The notes: generated from the sequence alone by a model not told the origin. Positions 10,809-23,896 are shown, counted from the stretch's first letter. The stretch: 64,000 nt of DNA from Entrophospora sp. SA101 (GCA_958430865.1 CAUDNR010004039.1:1-64000); one strand, 5' to 3'. Program-made: numbers and translations.

Positions 10809-13255
10809 AAAAAATTATTTTCACTCGTTCCATTTTGTTTATTTATTTACCTATTTGAGAGACATTTGGTATACTGCTTACAACTTGTGCTTTTATTTAT
10901 GCTTTTTCTTCATAACCTATATCATTTTTAAGGAAAAGAGGTTTAGGGATAAAGAATTATACAAGGATCCAAATTTATCTTCAATGACATTTTATTTCTT
11001 CAATTTTTGATACTAAATGGCATTTTTATTATAGTTCTGGATCGGGCTTTCCAACTTGATTACAAAAGATGATGCTAAGTCTCTATCTGTTCTAGAGAAT
11101 CAAATAAACATAGTTGCAAATTCTTCAGAAAGGTATTATAACTAGTTGCCAATTGTACAATCATCAACATATGAGAAAACGAGGCCTGTGTGTCAGTTAA
11201 CTTGTAAAAAAACTTCCTTTACTATATGTATGCTTTCGTAAAATAAGTTCAAGTGTATGGAACTATAATGAGCTTTGACTGTGGTATATGTTACACGTAT
11301 AGATTTATTGAATATGATATGGAACAAAAGCACTTCGTGTCTAGACATTGATGTCCACGTTTTAACAAAGTTAGTTCTACTGGTGTCTAATATACAAGAT
11401 TTTGTTTGTAAAAACTTATTGACCAACCCTTCCATAATCACCACATGAAAGCTTACCCATATGTCAAGTCCTTTATAGTGATATTTTCATCTTGAAGAAA
11501 AAAGTAACACCGTCCTCCATATTTGAATATCTTTTCTTAAAAAATCAATGAAAAAATTCGGGATTTTGTAAAAACTAAAGCAACACAATGTTTTTTTCAC
11601 TTATTTCGTAACACGTGACTTAAGTAGTGAATTTTACCGATCATTGTTTAATTCAAATGATATTGCCATTGTTTTTATTTTGTATCTTATTCGCATTGGC
11701 ATGAAAACATCAGTTATTCCTAATGAGATACAATTTTTTATTACTGTTGTTCAAAGTTGTGAAGGATCGTTATGCAAAGCTGGATATACTGTACATATGA
11801 GTTGTGTTAAATTGGTATTTTTTGGAAATTTTGACTTTGAAGTTATCTACGCGTAATAGTAATACGCAATAATATTAGTAATATGTTTGAGCTGTCAGAG
11901 TTTGAAGCAACATAGCTTAATCAATATTAGTTAGAGCGACCTTTACATAGCACATAAGACAGGTTTTGGTATATATTTTGTATTTGTTTTCTATTTATAT
12001 CATTTTAAATCTTCAAAGAATGCTGAAATTCTTTTATTGTTGAATCACGATAAATCGATCACTAAAGTTTTGGTAACAATGAAGTTGTTCTTTGGATAAT
12101 GCAATTTTCGCTTTTCAATTTACATCCTTTTCAAAGCAATTAAATAAACTATAAAAAATGCTTTACAAAAAATTGTTTGTTACACCACCAGTTCTCTGCA
12201 AAGAAACAAAAACGTGCGATGATATTTTTTGGTGTCACAGTATTATAAAATCACATGGCTCGATTACTTACATATTTATATATATTCGTTTTTGAGTATC
12301 AAAATTAGCACTGGATGCGAAGTATCTTAGCATCCCATCATGTATTCATGATCAATGATGCAATCTTAATAAAAATAGACTATTTCATGACCAGATGGTG
12401 CATTGATCGAGTAGTCTAATAAATTACAACAAAAACGTATAGATAGACCCGCTACCCCCATTCGTAGACCAAAAAACGGTGCATTGGTTTTGCTTTTTAC
12501 GTTGCATTCAAATTCGAGGGTCGAGACACGTAGTGCCGAAATGGCGTTCTATGCTTTCTCCGAGAGGAAATTAAAAATAAAATTTTCCTATCCAGATCAT
12601 CCATTATCTCTCAAATGGTCAAAATCAAAAAAAATTTGTACATATCGATCATTTGAATTGAAATTGACGGATAATAGTAACAGCAACAAAATAAAATATA
12701 AAAAGGTGTTTTTGAACCTGGACTCGAAAATATACTAACATTAACACGTTGTGTGACTATCTGAGATCTGAGGTAAAGGCTCCAAGGCAATTCCATAAGC
12801 TTTTGGTCATTTTGAACGGTTTGAAACGTCAGGACAAGACGAAAACTTGACCGTAGACAACGATAGACGCTGCAAAAAAAAAAATTTCAAAGCGAAACAC
12901 TATTTCCTTTCAACCCTTACGTTTTGAAAAAAAAATAGATAGCAATGGATACGTCGATGTAAAAATAACCGCAACCATTTATCCTTTTCTAGTTTCTAAA
13001 GTTGAGCAACAAAATATTTAGAAGATTTTGATTCGTTATTACTGTAAATGCACTGAATTTACTGTTTTAAGTTTTAACGAGTCTTTACAAAAAAAAATTT
13101 CCTGTGCAACCAAACATTTAATATGAAAAAATTACACAAATATAAAAATCTATATACAATATTTGGAACACGGCAACTTTTCTTTCTTTTATGCTATTCT
13201 CAAAAAAAATCTCCACTCTATTCATCAAAACATCAAGTCAAATTTATATATTATA
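10809..13255. other. AT-rich spacer (copy A)
   Basis: No supported gene. An 84-codon frame at 12484-12738 lacks an ATG at its start and shows no family features. I treat it as unsupported. Confidence 0.35.
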
Positions 13256-14876
13256 ATGTCATATGCTGAATTATTATCAACAGAAAGAAAGGATTTTGTA
13301 TATAAAATTTATAGTGAAACATATCATAATCCAGGAATTAATTCTGATAGAGAAAGTAGAAAAAATTATTTTTTTTCATTGGTCAAAAAAAACAAGGAAC
13401 TTTCTGAAAATGAAAAAGAATCTTGTAAAGAAAAGTTTATTTATGATTTTGAATTAGATAATGCAGTGTATAAAGAAGGCAAACCAAAAGAATGTAACGA
13501 ATGTAAATTGACAAGATACTCCGATGTATTCTGTGAAAGTTGTATTAGCTTACAATTACAAAGTCTTTTCACCATTTGGACATCTGGAAATAGCATTGTA
13601 GATAACTTTATTCAACAATGTCAAATAAAATCATCTCTGCCAAGATATATTTTAGAATGGATACCTTTTGAGCAATTTGAAGATATAACAAAATTAACTG
13701 AAGGTGGATTTAGTTCGATTTATACAGCTAAATGGACAAGAGGATGTATTGTTGATTATGACGAAAAATAAAAAGGAATTTAGTTATTTCGGAGGTAGAG
13801 GACAACTAGTAGTATTAAAAAGTTTAAATGATTCAAATAATCCAGGAAAAGGCTTTTTTGATGAGGTTGGTGGTTTTTATTTAAAACAAAATAAACAATA
13901 TTGCATTATATAATACTAATTGATTTTATATTTATTTCAGGCAATTAATTATTGTAAAATTAAGTCAAATTTAATTGTTACTTGTTATGGTATAACTAAA
14001 TTCCCAGACAATGGAAATTATGCAATGGTTTTAAATTATGTGCCAGAAGGAAATTTAAGGGATTATTTGCAAAAAAATCATTTAAATTTAACATTAAAAG
14101 AGAGAATTATAATCTTTGGATATTTGTGTGCTGCATTAGATAATGTGCATGAAAAAGATTTAATCCATTGTGATTTACATAGTGGTAATATACTTGTGCA
14201 AGGAGGTTGTTGTTGTATTCCAGATTTAGGACTATGTGGACCAGTTGATGAAAAGTCATCAAATAAAATCTATGGAATTGTGTCATATGTTTCACCCGAG
14301 CTACTTAGATGTGAAAAGAATGCAAAGAATACAAAAGAATCTGATATCTATAGTATTGGGATGTTAATGTGGGAAATATTTGCAGGCCATCCGCCATTTG
14401 ATGATAGAAGTCATAATCTTTGTTTAATTTTTGACATATGTGAAGGTTTACGACCACCAATACTATCTGGGATTCCTGATGATTATGTGCAAATGATGCA
14501 GAGGTGTTGGGATGTGGATCCATCAAAAAGACCAACTAGTAGAGAGCTGCGTAGTTTTGCTGATAATAAACATAATGAAATTCTTGAAAATAAAAGTTTA
14601 ACAAATAAGAACTTAAAAGATAATAGTTTAATAAAAAGATTATTCAAATTTTCTAAAATCAAAAAACATGAAATTAATTTTAATGATGATAGTAGCAGCA
14701 GCAGCAGTGGTAGTAGTGGTAGTAGTGGTACCTCGCAACAAGCACACACATCACATCCAGATTCATATCACACAAGTAGAATATTAGATGAAGAGATTGC
14801 TAAATCTAAAAGCTTTAAAAGTTATACAAGTAATGATAGTTCGTTAAATAATCTTGATTTTAACCTTTTTCTCTAG
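13256..14876 (+). pseudogene. TKL-like protein kinase gene with a one-base frameshift (copy A)
   Basis: From ATG 13256 the protein has a Cys-rich motif (CNEC...CESC) and then the kinase domain: the glycine loop LTEGGFSSIYTAKW, VVLKSLN with the catalytic Lys, HCDLHSGNIL as the catalytic loop, DLGLCGP in place of DFG, and SPE in place of APE. The tail is Ser/Asn-rich. The frame is broken at about 13766-13778, where an A-rich run is one base short: VDYDEK meets TAA and NKKEFSYFGG continues in the next frame. A phase-0 intron (13866-13940) follows. The motif set is typical of the expanded glomeromycotan kinase family. All catalytic motifs are otherwise intact, so the break could be a homopolymer sequencing error, a recent mutation or a small unmodelled intron. 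The substrate is unknown. Confidence 0.8.
13866..13940 (+). other. phase-0 GT-AG intron in kinase gene (copy A)
   Basis: GTTGGT donor and TTTATTTCAG acceptor, 75 bp. Joining GAG to GCA gives FFDE-AINYCKI and restores the conserved N-lobe spacing of the kinase. Confidence 0.8.
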
Positions 14877-16396
14877 AATTTTAACAAAGGAAACAAAATT
14901 TCGTTATTAATCAATTGGAATTACTATCTATTAATTATTACTAACAACATTAATTAATTAATTAATTAATAAAAGATGCGATGAATGACTAATTTAATCT
15001 CCACTATAAATTTATTCTTTATCTTTTTATTTTATCTTTATTTTTTTCGAAATTATAAACTTGTAAAATGGTGATATTTCGGGGTATCATTTCGGCTAAT
15101 TAACAATTATGGTTAACTTTCTTGTCAGTTAATTATAAATAACTCAATGCTTGTCAATTAATTAGTTTACGAATTTAATTTGGTTCCGTCTTTCTTGCAC
15201 ATAGACGAATTTGCGAGCACACCTAATGTACCAGATGGCCCCACTATAAAGTTCCTTGTGATCGATTTATTTCAGTTGTTTACATTATTGGCTGATTGCA
15301 AACTCGCCTTGGCTTACTTGCAAAACAAATTAAGTAGCTTGTTTAACAGCCTTACATTTATTATTACAATAACATTACTAGTATTTCCTATTAACCTTTA
15401 GATGATACTTCATCAACACACCCACTAGTCAACCCAATTCATTAAAGCAAATTACGTTACTAATCGTTGTCAACACTCATTGGCTAACCAATGTTAACCC
15501 TAGCATTGCTTACTTGCTTACTAAAGCAAATAAACGTGACTTTTTACCAATACTCCACAATTGTTGTCTTTTATCAAGACTTGCTGCTTTTATCAAAGCG
15601 TTTTAAACAAAGAAAATAAGACAATGTTTTTATCTATTAATTTTATTTGATAAAAATAATGATCTATCACAGGGCTTTATTCTATTAGAATGCTAATTAT
15701 CTATTATTTCCTCTGCGAGGTCCCGAAGTTACACTTTTTCAAGCAAAGATCACTACAATAAGGACAAAGATAAAGACGAGTTTATTATTGCAAAATAACT
15801 TAATCAATCAATATTGAAATTATAAAAACTTTCATAATTATAAAAAAAGCTTTTGCGTAAATTAAACTTAGTTGACCCTGGAACATAAAGTACCGAATTC
15901 CTAATCGATAATTTATCTGTCACGTTATAAGAAATGTTCGAGTTTAGTATAAATGAGTGTGTGAGAACTGAATTTGTATTCAACAAAAGAAAAACCTGGC
16001 TCCTTGGGAATAACTAATGAAACAAAGGAGATTGGGATACAAAGAAAATTATAAAAAAAAAAGACCTTGGAATGAGTTTTTTGAGAGCTTTTATAATTTA
16101 TTAATCTTTAAAGCAAATTTTGCTTGCGTCATTTTTGGCTTAATGGCAACGAATTTGACATAATTATAATAATTTTACAACTTTGGGCAACATTTCGTCA
16201 AACAACATTAATCCAAACATCCCACCCAAAATTTTAATTAGATTTCAATTTTTACATACAACATCATAACTCCATTCATCAATAATGTAAAATCGTTTGA
16301 CGTTATGCTTCAAGTTCTGCGTTGACACATGTTTGCAAGGTTTAAAATAAAGAATAAGGATGGTTTCCTTTGTAAACAAACGCATTTATTTATTTA
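14877..16396. other. AT-rich spacer (copy A)
   Basis: No supported gene. A TTAA microsatellite lies at about 14949-14971. A 73-codon frame at 15180-15401 lacks an ATG start and family features. Confidence 0.35.
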
Positions 16397-17224
16397 TTGT
16401 CAAAATCAATTTTACAATTCACGCACAATTTTTTTTCACAACACAATGTATGTCTAAATCTTGATCCTGTTGGAGATATCGAGCATCAACCTTTTGTTAT
16501 GGATATGGTTTATAATTTTATTCAAGATTATCCTTATCATGCGTCTTTTTTTTACACTGCGTGGACGCGCTTAAATAATATTACAAACAAAACGCACAAA
16601 TTTGAAACCAGGCAAAACATTCAAATGGTGTGCCATTGGATCGAATAGTACGTATGAGCGTCGACGTTGAAAAATTTAACTTTTAAAGAATGCGAGTAAT
16701 AAATATATTTTTTCTTTAGGTCCATTAGATTTTTAAAATCAATATCAACAACATTTGTCTTCTCATTTTTAGACATCTGATTAATCAAGACCATCAATAA
16801 CAGAAAATTACACAAATTTATTAGAACATAGTAAATCATTAAAAAACAGGATTCGTCAAGCAGAACCAGTTCTTCAACTTGATGAACTTGAACATGTCAG
16901 GGAACAGGGTGGTTGAGTCCTAGGGTAGAATAGCATCTGAGATCACGTCAGATAATGAAATTGTTTCAACAGAGTTGTTAAATGGTGTTTTCAATGATTT
17001 GTCACCTGAACCAATAGCTGCACCACATTATTGTTTTGTAATTGATGAGAAAGTGGAAGAAATGGATATTAAACTTCAAGAAGTACTCATATAGTGAGCT
17101 TTAGAAACAGCTAGAATTATAGGTGAGACTATTACTGAGTGTAGTATTTCTAAGAATATTTTAAATTTGCTTAGTGTAATGTATGAACAAATTTTTCTGG
17201 ATCATTTTATTATTTCTGAATGAT
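16397..17224 (+). pseudogene. decayed multi-exon gene, unknown family (copy A)
   Basis: Coding-like text begins with NVCLNLDPVGDIEHQPFVMD and ends NIQMVCHWIE at a TA/GTACGT donor. The AACATAG acceptor at about 16830 would continue it as YKSLKNRIRQAEPVLQLDEL and then EHVREQGG and TGA. From about 16940 another frame reads DNEIVSTELLNGVFNDLSPE, continues to EEMDIKLQEVLI, meets TAG TGA in tandem, and resumes ALETARIIGETITECSISKN. The in-frame stops show decay. No family is recognised. It is probably a dead member of a repeat-associated gene family. Confidence 0.45.
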
Positions 17225-17399
17225 TTTTAGAATGCATCATTATGTTTTCCAGGCAGAACAACATTAGGCGAGCTGCCGAAAATTCTCAGAAAATTAAATA
17301 TGTGTGAAGGGAATGTTACTAGAAACTTCAAAATTTGTATGAGCAAATGTATAAAATCAAACATGGTTTACTTTGGAGGACAAAAATAATTAAAAATAT

Positions 17400-17671
17400 T
17401 TTCAATATGAAAGTACGTCAATATTTTTAAAATAATGGCTCCGTTACGTTATAGGTATATGTTCTGCGAGCTCAAAGCATTTTTAAAAATTTCATCTGTA
17501 TGATGAGAGTTATAGCAGTTTATGTAATAGGCATCTAAAATTTATGGCAAAAATTACATTTGCAATATGAAAGTTAATAGATATTGTGGCACTGTTACGT
17601 TTTAGCGAGATGTTCTACATTTTTCATAATTAAAAAATCTCATCAATATGATGAGTTATAACAGTTTACAA
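17400..17671. repeat. diverged tandem pair (copy A)
   Basis: Units 17400-17524 and 17560-17671 share CAATATGAAAGT, a GTTACGTTWTAG word, GATGTTCT-like text and TATGATGAG...GTTATARCAGTTTA in the same order, about 160 bp apart. The copies differ by substitutions and small indels. Confidence 0.6.
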
Positions 17672-20600
17672 CAAAAGCGATTTTTCTTTATTAGTAAAAT
17701 AACTACATGTACTAAAAAAAGAATGGAACTTTACAACTAATAAATTTTTTGAGAAACCTATCTATTACATTAAAGCTATAGACCTACACTATCAACTATT
17801 AGGACGAAAGTGACTTTAATATTTATTAAAATTTGTGCAAACTTTAGGATGTTTTTAAACCGAGCCGACCATAACTGATTTTCTTGATTGTAGCACCCCA
17901 TGGGACGAGACTCATTATTTAATTCTTTATAAACTATAGAAAAACTAGAACTTCGAATCAATGGTTTCTAACATTGCTCTAATAATACTTGCTCATATAA
18001 TACCTAGAGCATTACTGTTGTTCTTATTGACATTACTCTCACCCTCCTTTCACTTCTTGACCCCTTTTGACTTTTTATTATTTCCTAAATAACAAATCTA
18101 TTGAAGGTTCGTAAATCTAATAGCATAAAAATTTATTTTCTTTGAATTTTATTATTATTGTTAAACCGGAATAACACTTTGATCACCATTTGAAAAATAT
18201 TCATTCCCTTCTTCTTGTTGAACTATTTCATAATGAAAATGTTTGCCCTGATAAAGTTATCGTTAATATCATCATATGACATTCATTACGATCGAACATT
18301 TCAAAAATCAAAGCCTTGCGGAATAAATAAAGCGCTTCAATCTACATGTTGTATTGATTCAAGCATCTATGAATCATAATATCTTTTAAGGGCGGTTTGC
18401 TTTTGCTCATATTTGTTTGTTTTTTAATTGATAAACACGTAAAATTAAAGATTCTAAAATATCCCTATATAATAATGCCTAAAGTTAAATCAAACCCGAG
18501 ATAATCATAGAGTGTTGATTTAATATAACAGCTGCCAATGTTCTTTCTTATATTCAATTGGTATTCTGTAATGTTAAAAGAAGCCTAGCAATGGCATTGA
18601 ACGAAGGGCGCCTAAAGCGAACACCTTCTAGACACTGCTGTATCCTAGAATCTTGCATATGTTTTAAGAAAAGGTGCATGACCCACTACAATAACTTCTA
18701 TTTTAAGTTTTTTCTTGTACATCAAATTCAATAAAAATAAATGTTGTTTTCTAAAGCAAAATTTCGTCTCCTACTAATACTACCCTTCCCTACTCAAATG
18801 TTATTACTATATTAATCGAATTTTAAATTTGATTTTTTTTAATTTTATAATATTAATGATTTTATAACTAAAAAAAAAAAAAGAGAGAATTGTGCGTTAA
18901 AGAAAAAATAGTTTGATTTTACTTTTTATATAAACATGTTTTTTGATGAGAATGATTGATTATGATAATCAAGATAATAATAAAAAATAAATTATCAGTC
19001 AATCAATCAATTACAGTCTGTAATTAAAAATTTATTTTTTGCATTCCAATCTTTCCCAACAATTTTATTATAGTAAAATCGTGGATAAATGCTAATAATA
19101 CTAATACGTAATTACGTACCGTGTATCACAATTGCTATTTGGTATTCGAAAATAATTATGTACCAAAGCGTTAGTTATATATATATTTCTCGACTGAGCA
19201 CAGTAAATTATTATATGTTTGTGATTAACCCAACCGGATTTACAAACAAAATAAAAAAATTACATTGTAATTGTCACAGAATAAAATAATAAACCAATTG
19301 AAAATCATTCGCGACAATAGAATTTTGATGAATATTTTGACCAACAAAATTATTGTTCCGATGATTAATGCTCGTAGAAATAATTGGACTCTGATCAATC
19401 ATATCATTGTTATTATTCTATTAAATTTTGGTCAGCAAAACTATTATTACTGACAATACCCGAGTTTGATTAAATTACTGTCCCCAGAGTTTTCGATTAT
19501 GTAATAGTAATGTGATTATTTCCTGGCTGTTTTGATGACCGAAACTATTGTCGTGGTAGTGACCGGCAGTTTGGCGTAATTATTAAGATCAAAATATATA
19601 CTGATTATATATCGATTATTAACCCTTGTATTTGTTTTTTAAAAAGTCTCTGTGTGAGGGAAAGCTGGTCAAGAGAAAGGTTGATTGTATTAGCATAGCT
19701 TATATTGTCTAGTCTTTCATCAACAAATCTCAAATATGCAATATCAAAGAATATATGAAGATTTTTAGAATTTAATACTTTATTTGGAATCATATGACGA
19801 TAATGAAATTTCAAGTACATTGAAAAAAACAAAATCAGAATTATATTTTAATATTTTGGAAAATGAAAATTAACTTGACCATAAAAATCCTTATATTATT
19901 TAAAATGTTAGAAGCTAATATAAACATTATTAACAATCAAAACGACGGTCGTTAACAGAATCTTTTCTTTTATAATTTATGACTTATTTATATCGACCTG
20001 TTCTGGCCCAACATCTCTAATCAACCTGTACAAACTTTAACATCATCAATTCTTACATTGGCCACATTATATACGATCACTTGTATTTTAAACAGAGGTG
20101 ATGATCCGTATGGAATTCAGACAGTGAATGAGAACGAGTCAACTTACAAATAAAACTTTGTGCTATCGTTGCCAAAGGTGATAATGTCCAAATATAAAAA
20201 TTTCTATTGAAAAAAAGTGCCCTCCAAGGAAGGAACAATAGAAATAAAATGATGGACCATTAGCACAAGAATAAAAAAAAGAAGATAAAGAGTCCAAAGT
20301 TAATGACTTTCTCGTATTTGCTTACTTGCCGGAGAGAAATTTAATCTAATAAGAAAACTAATTTGACTTGAGTGAGTTTACTCAACACGATCACACAAAA
20401 ATCTTTAATGATTCTCGTAATAAAGAACTTTTTAAAACAGGATAATTTTCTATTATTTGTTTTTAAAAAATTGGGCCCTCAAAGAAGTTTTATTGCCAGT
20501 CTTTGGTCAATTTCTATCCACAATTATCTGACCCTTTATTCCCTCTCGTTTAGGTTGAATCAACGCTGATACTGCTCAACCAAAAAATTCTTTTGGACAA

Positions 20601-21335
20601 ATACTATTGAGTTTTGGTGCCTTCATTTTTGCTTAATTTGGTTATTTATTTTTTTACTGGTTCTAGAAAATGTAAGCATGGGATTAATAGTAATTGTGCA
20701 TTATAATTTTGCTACTGGTGGTATCTGTTTTCATAAAAATTATATAGCAATAGCGTCCTTTCAATAGAATGGGACACAAAACTCCCCAGTTGGATTTGCC
20801 CATGTTACTTAAACCCAATAATGATTATTATTTAATTTCCCAAAAAGAAAATTTGTTTATTACGTGCTGAAGATCAAGGTAATTAAATTATTTTGGTTAT
20901 GATTTACATCTACAAATTTAGAGAACATCCAAATTTGACTGGACAATTTCCAATATGTTCAACATCCGATCAATTTCCGGTAAACTTTTCAAACAAGTTT
21001 TTAACGGGAAACCAAATTCGTAATATTAATATAGGTATTACAATTACAATTACTATTTTACTTTATGTTAAAATGCTTAAATCATTACCAAGTTTTTTTT
21101 TTATTTATGACAAAATTGAAAAAAAAACCCATTTATTTAAGTAAAAACATAATTACATTTGTGAATAGACGTAGATTTATATAAAGAGCTCCTTTCAATA
21201 TAAAAATAATATAAAAATAATATAAAAATAATACTTATTCATTAGGAAAAATTTGGACGTTACACGATTCGAATTTTTTAATATATATAAATAATAATTC
21301 TTGATCTGCAATATCCACTAGTATGTCCATTTACT
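17672..21335. other. AT-rich spacer ending at the gap (copy A)
   Basis: No supported gene. The last part (about 21271-21335) corresponds to the upstream region of the CDK gene in copy B, but here the gene itself is missing because the sequence runs into N. Confidence 0.4.
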
Positions 21336-21345
21336 NNNNNNNNNN
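21336..21345. other. assembly gap (10 N)
   Basis: Ten N directly after the last base of duplicated copy A. Ten N may be a nominal gap size, so the true distance is unknown. Confidence 0.99.
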
Positions 21346-21732
21346 TCACTTCGTGATACATGTAAATCATTTCCGATTTATATGTTCGTTTCCCGTGATT
21401 TATAATTTACTATTTTACAATATGTGAACTATATAGTCTCTTTTGTTTTAATATTATTCAAAATAAAAGAAAAAATTATGATTATTGTAAAAATAATGTC
21501 ACATTATGATCTAATTTGTTTTGTAATAATAATAACTTAACTTTGTACAGATACTAATAAATGAGTAAAATAAATGGCAAAACAACAATTTTGACATAAA
21601 AAAAAATCAATAATTGATGCAAGTGTTTATGTAAATAAAAATAATAATAAATTACATTATTATTATTATTATGGTTATCATGGAAAAATTATTTGGTGAT
21701 CAGAGAAAACCTTATTTTTTTATTTTTTAGAA

Positions 21733-22103
21733 TCCCTACACAAAGTTTAGATACTTAAAATGCATCTAAAATATACATCATATACTTAAAATATACTTAA
21801 AATATACTGATGGAAGAGAACAAGAACATTTTAAGTGAGTTTTAAGTATGTTTTAAGTATATGAAATTATACTCAAAACACACTTAAAATATACTATATA
21901 CTTAAAATATACTTAAAACATACTTTTGATGGTAAACTAGCATACTTGAAATACACTTAAAATACACTTAAAAGGTTACTTAAAACATACTTAATTTTGT
22001 TCATTATTAAAAAAGGTATGTTTTAAGCACATTTTAAGCACCTTCAAGTAGATTTTAAGCATGTTTTAAATACATTTTAAGCACCTAAACTTTTTGTAGG
22101 AAA
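21733..22103. mobile_element. MITE-like element made of ACTTAAAAT repeats
   Basis: The ends are imperfect inverted repeats: CCCTACACAAAGTTTAGAT at the left, and the reverse complement of CACCTAAACTTTTTGTAGG at the right. Between them almost every base belongs to variants of ACTTAAAATATACTT or its complement AAGTATATTTTAAGT, with blocks switching strand several times. The length is about 370 bp and there is no coding capacity. A target-site duplication is unclear. The single strand could fold into many alternative hairpins. Confidence 0.6.
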
Positions 22104-23290
22104 TTATTATTATTATTGCTATTTTGTTATTATATTACTATTTCATTTTAAAAAAAAACCACAGTATCCCTATTATATATGCAGCTCAAATTGATTTGGT
22201 GATTTTGATGGTCAAAATTATTCCAACAATTTCCTCTCCAAAATGTGTCCACTTTGACAGTTCACAAGACCCAAGGTCTAACCTTGCCACACATAACATT
22301 AAATTTTGATTATGATGAAAACTTATTTATGGAATGTCAGATGTACATTGTGATGAGCTGAACTGCTTCGTTGGATAAGTTGCACATATTCCCAGCTGAA
22401 AAAACTCCAGAACAACCTGAGAGAGTATAAAAGGTTGGTAATTGTGAACTAAGGATACCGGCTGCAACTTTTGATAATGGTTGCTACCATCTTTGCGTCA
22501 TATAAAAATGATTGCAACCACTGGTTGCAACCACCTTTACAACCATTTTGTTTCCTTTTTTGGATTGCGACATGAAACACTATTGTGAACAGCAATGGAT
22601 TGCAATTGTTATAAATGATATTACAAACCACAATAATAACAATCATTATAATAATAAATACCAACAATAACAACAAAGACAACAATAATAGCCACTTGTC
22701 TCTTGAATGATGGTATAAAAAAGAACAAACATGTGTTTTAATATTTTAAATAATATGATGCAAAGGATCACAAACATTATTTTGATATATTTTTATTGTT
22801 GTTTTCTTGGCAAGTTTTTAGTTTGCTACTTAACAACTCTGGATTTCAGAAAATATGCACTTCTATCACAGATCATGAATTAAATTTTTAAATAAATTAG
22901 TAAAAAGATTTATAAAAAAGTTGAGTTCACTTGATAAAATTTAAGATGAACATGGGACAAAAAAATGGTATGAAACGTAAACTCAACACACAACACCCTT
23001 GATCTTTTTCTTTTTGGCATTGGGTATGTTATTATGGCTGTTATTTCTTTTACTGTGTTTTAAAGTAAAACCTTTTATGAGCTTTTCTTGACTATTTTAC
23101 ATATTTGGTTTATTTTTGTTATTTAATGAACAATTAGAATAAACCTTATTTGAATAGAAACCCTATTCTTTAAATTTAACAAAAAAAAGTTATATGGTGC
23201 ACCATCTAAAGATATCACGTGCTGCGCCACTTGCTGAAAATTTTTATGCTGATCTTGCTTTATAAAGAGCTCAATATATATAAAATAAAT
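22104..23290. other. spacer without a supported gene
   Basis: Repeated GGTTGCAACC-type words occur at about 22460-22600 (for example ATTGCAACCACTGGTTGCAACC spread over 22511-22532) and suggest another degenerate inverted-repeat element. No gene seen. Confidence 0.35.
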
Positions 23291-23896
23291 CCAAATTTGT
23301 AAGATCTACGACTTTATCACGTGAATATATATTAGATATATAGTCGCCAAAATTTCAAATAACATAGTAAAGTACTCAACTTTAAACCATTATAACTTTT
23401 TTTTTACTAAATAATTCAAAAAAAACTTTCTATTACATTATTTTTCATGGCTAGAAGATTGCAAAATAGAGGGTTTTGATAAAATAGCCTGTATTTAATA
23501 AAGTATCAGCATTTAAAGATTAGCAACATTTTGTGATGTCTTCAGATGGTTGGCACTATAGGAGAGCTCCTGAATCTGTATTAATAGATATGGAAGCAAT
23601 GACTTTATAAATAAAATTTTAAATCCGAATTTGTAAATGATCTGTGAATTTGTCACGTGAATAATCGGTAAATCACGGTTTAGATGGTTGCCGAAATTAT
23701 AGTAAAGTTACATAACTTTAAGCCATTATAAGTTTTTTTTTACTAAATGACTCAAAAAAAACTCTCTATTACATTATTTTTCATGACTAAAAGATTTCAA
23801 AAATAGAGATTTTTGGTGAAATAACACATATTTAGTAAAGTATCAGCATTTAAAGATTGGCAACATTTTGTGATGTCTTTAGATGATCGGCACTAT
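23291..23896. repeat. diverged tandem duplication, two units of about 270 bp
   Basis: Units 23291-23559 and 23625-23896 share, in order, an AATTTGTAA start, TTATCACGTGAATA or GTCACGTGAATA, a CCATTATAA...TTTACTAAAT block, TCTATTACATTATTTTTCAT, AAAGTATCAGCATTTAAAG and CAACATTTTGTGATGTCTT. They differ at many sites, so the duplication is old. The spacer between the units reads YRRAPESVLIDMEAM on the plus strand, which faintly resembles the RAPE segment of CDK/MAPK-type kinases. Confidence 0.7.

Larger units (their letters stand above)
2439..21335. repeat. large duplicated block, copy A
   Basis: Every open reading frame here recurs with the same translation exactly 22,633 bp downstream, and every stretch of bases I compared matches. 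The offset stays constant from about 2491 to 21335, so there is no indel over about 18.8 kb. The first 52 bp (2439-2490) differ from copy B by three substitutions and one single-base indel. Identity then runs to the last base before the run of N. The unique flanks to the left (before 2439 and before 25071) are different. This is either a very recent segmental duplication or an assembly or haplotype artefact. The exact stop at a gap favours an assembly-graph break at the repeat end. Confidence 0.95.

Noticed and set aside
10609..10833. Minus-strand Pro/Ser/Leu-rich frame
   Set aside because: It is the antisense of a purine-rich coiled-coil pseudogene on the plus strand. The composition is explained by that.
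13163..13255. N-terminal extension of the kinase frame upstream of ATG 13256
   Set aside because: It would begin at TTG. The first ATG in frame is 13256, with an A/T-rich leader typical of these genes.
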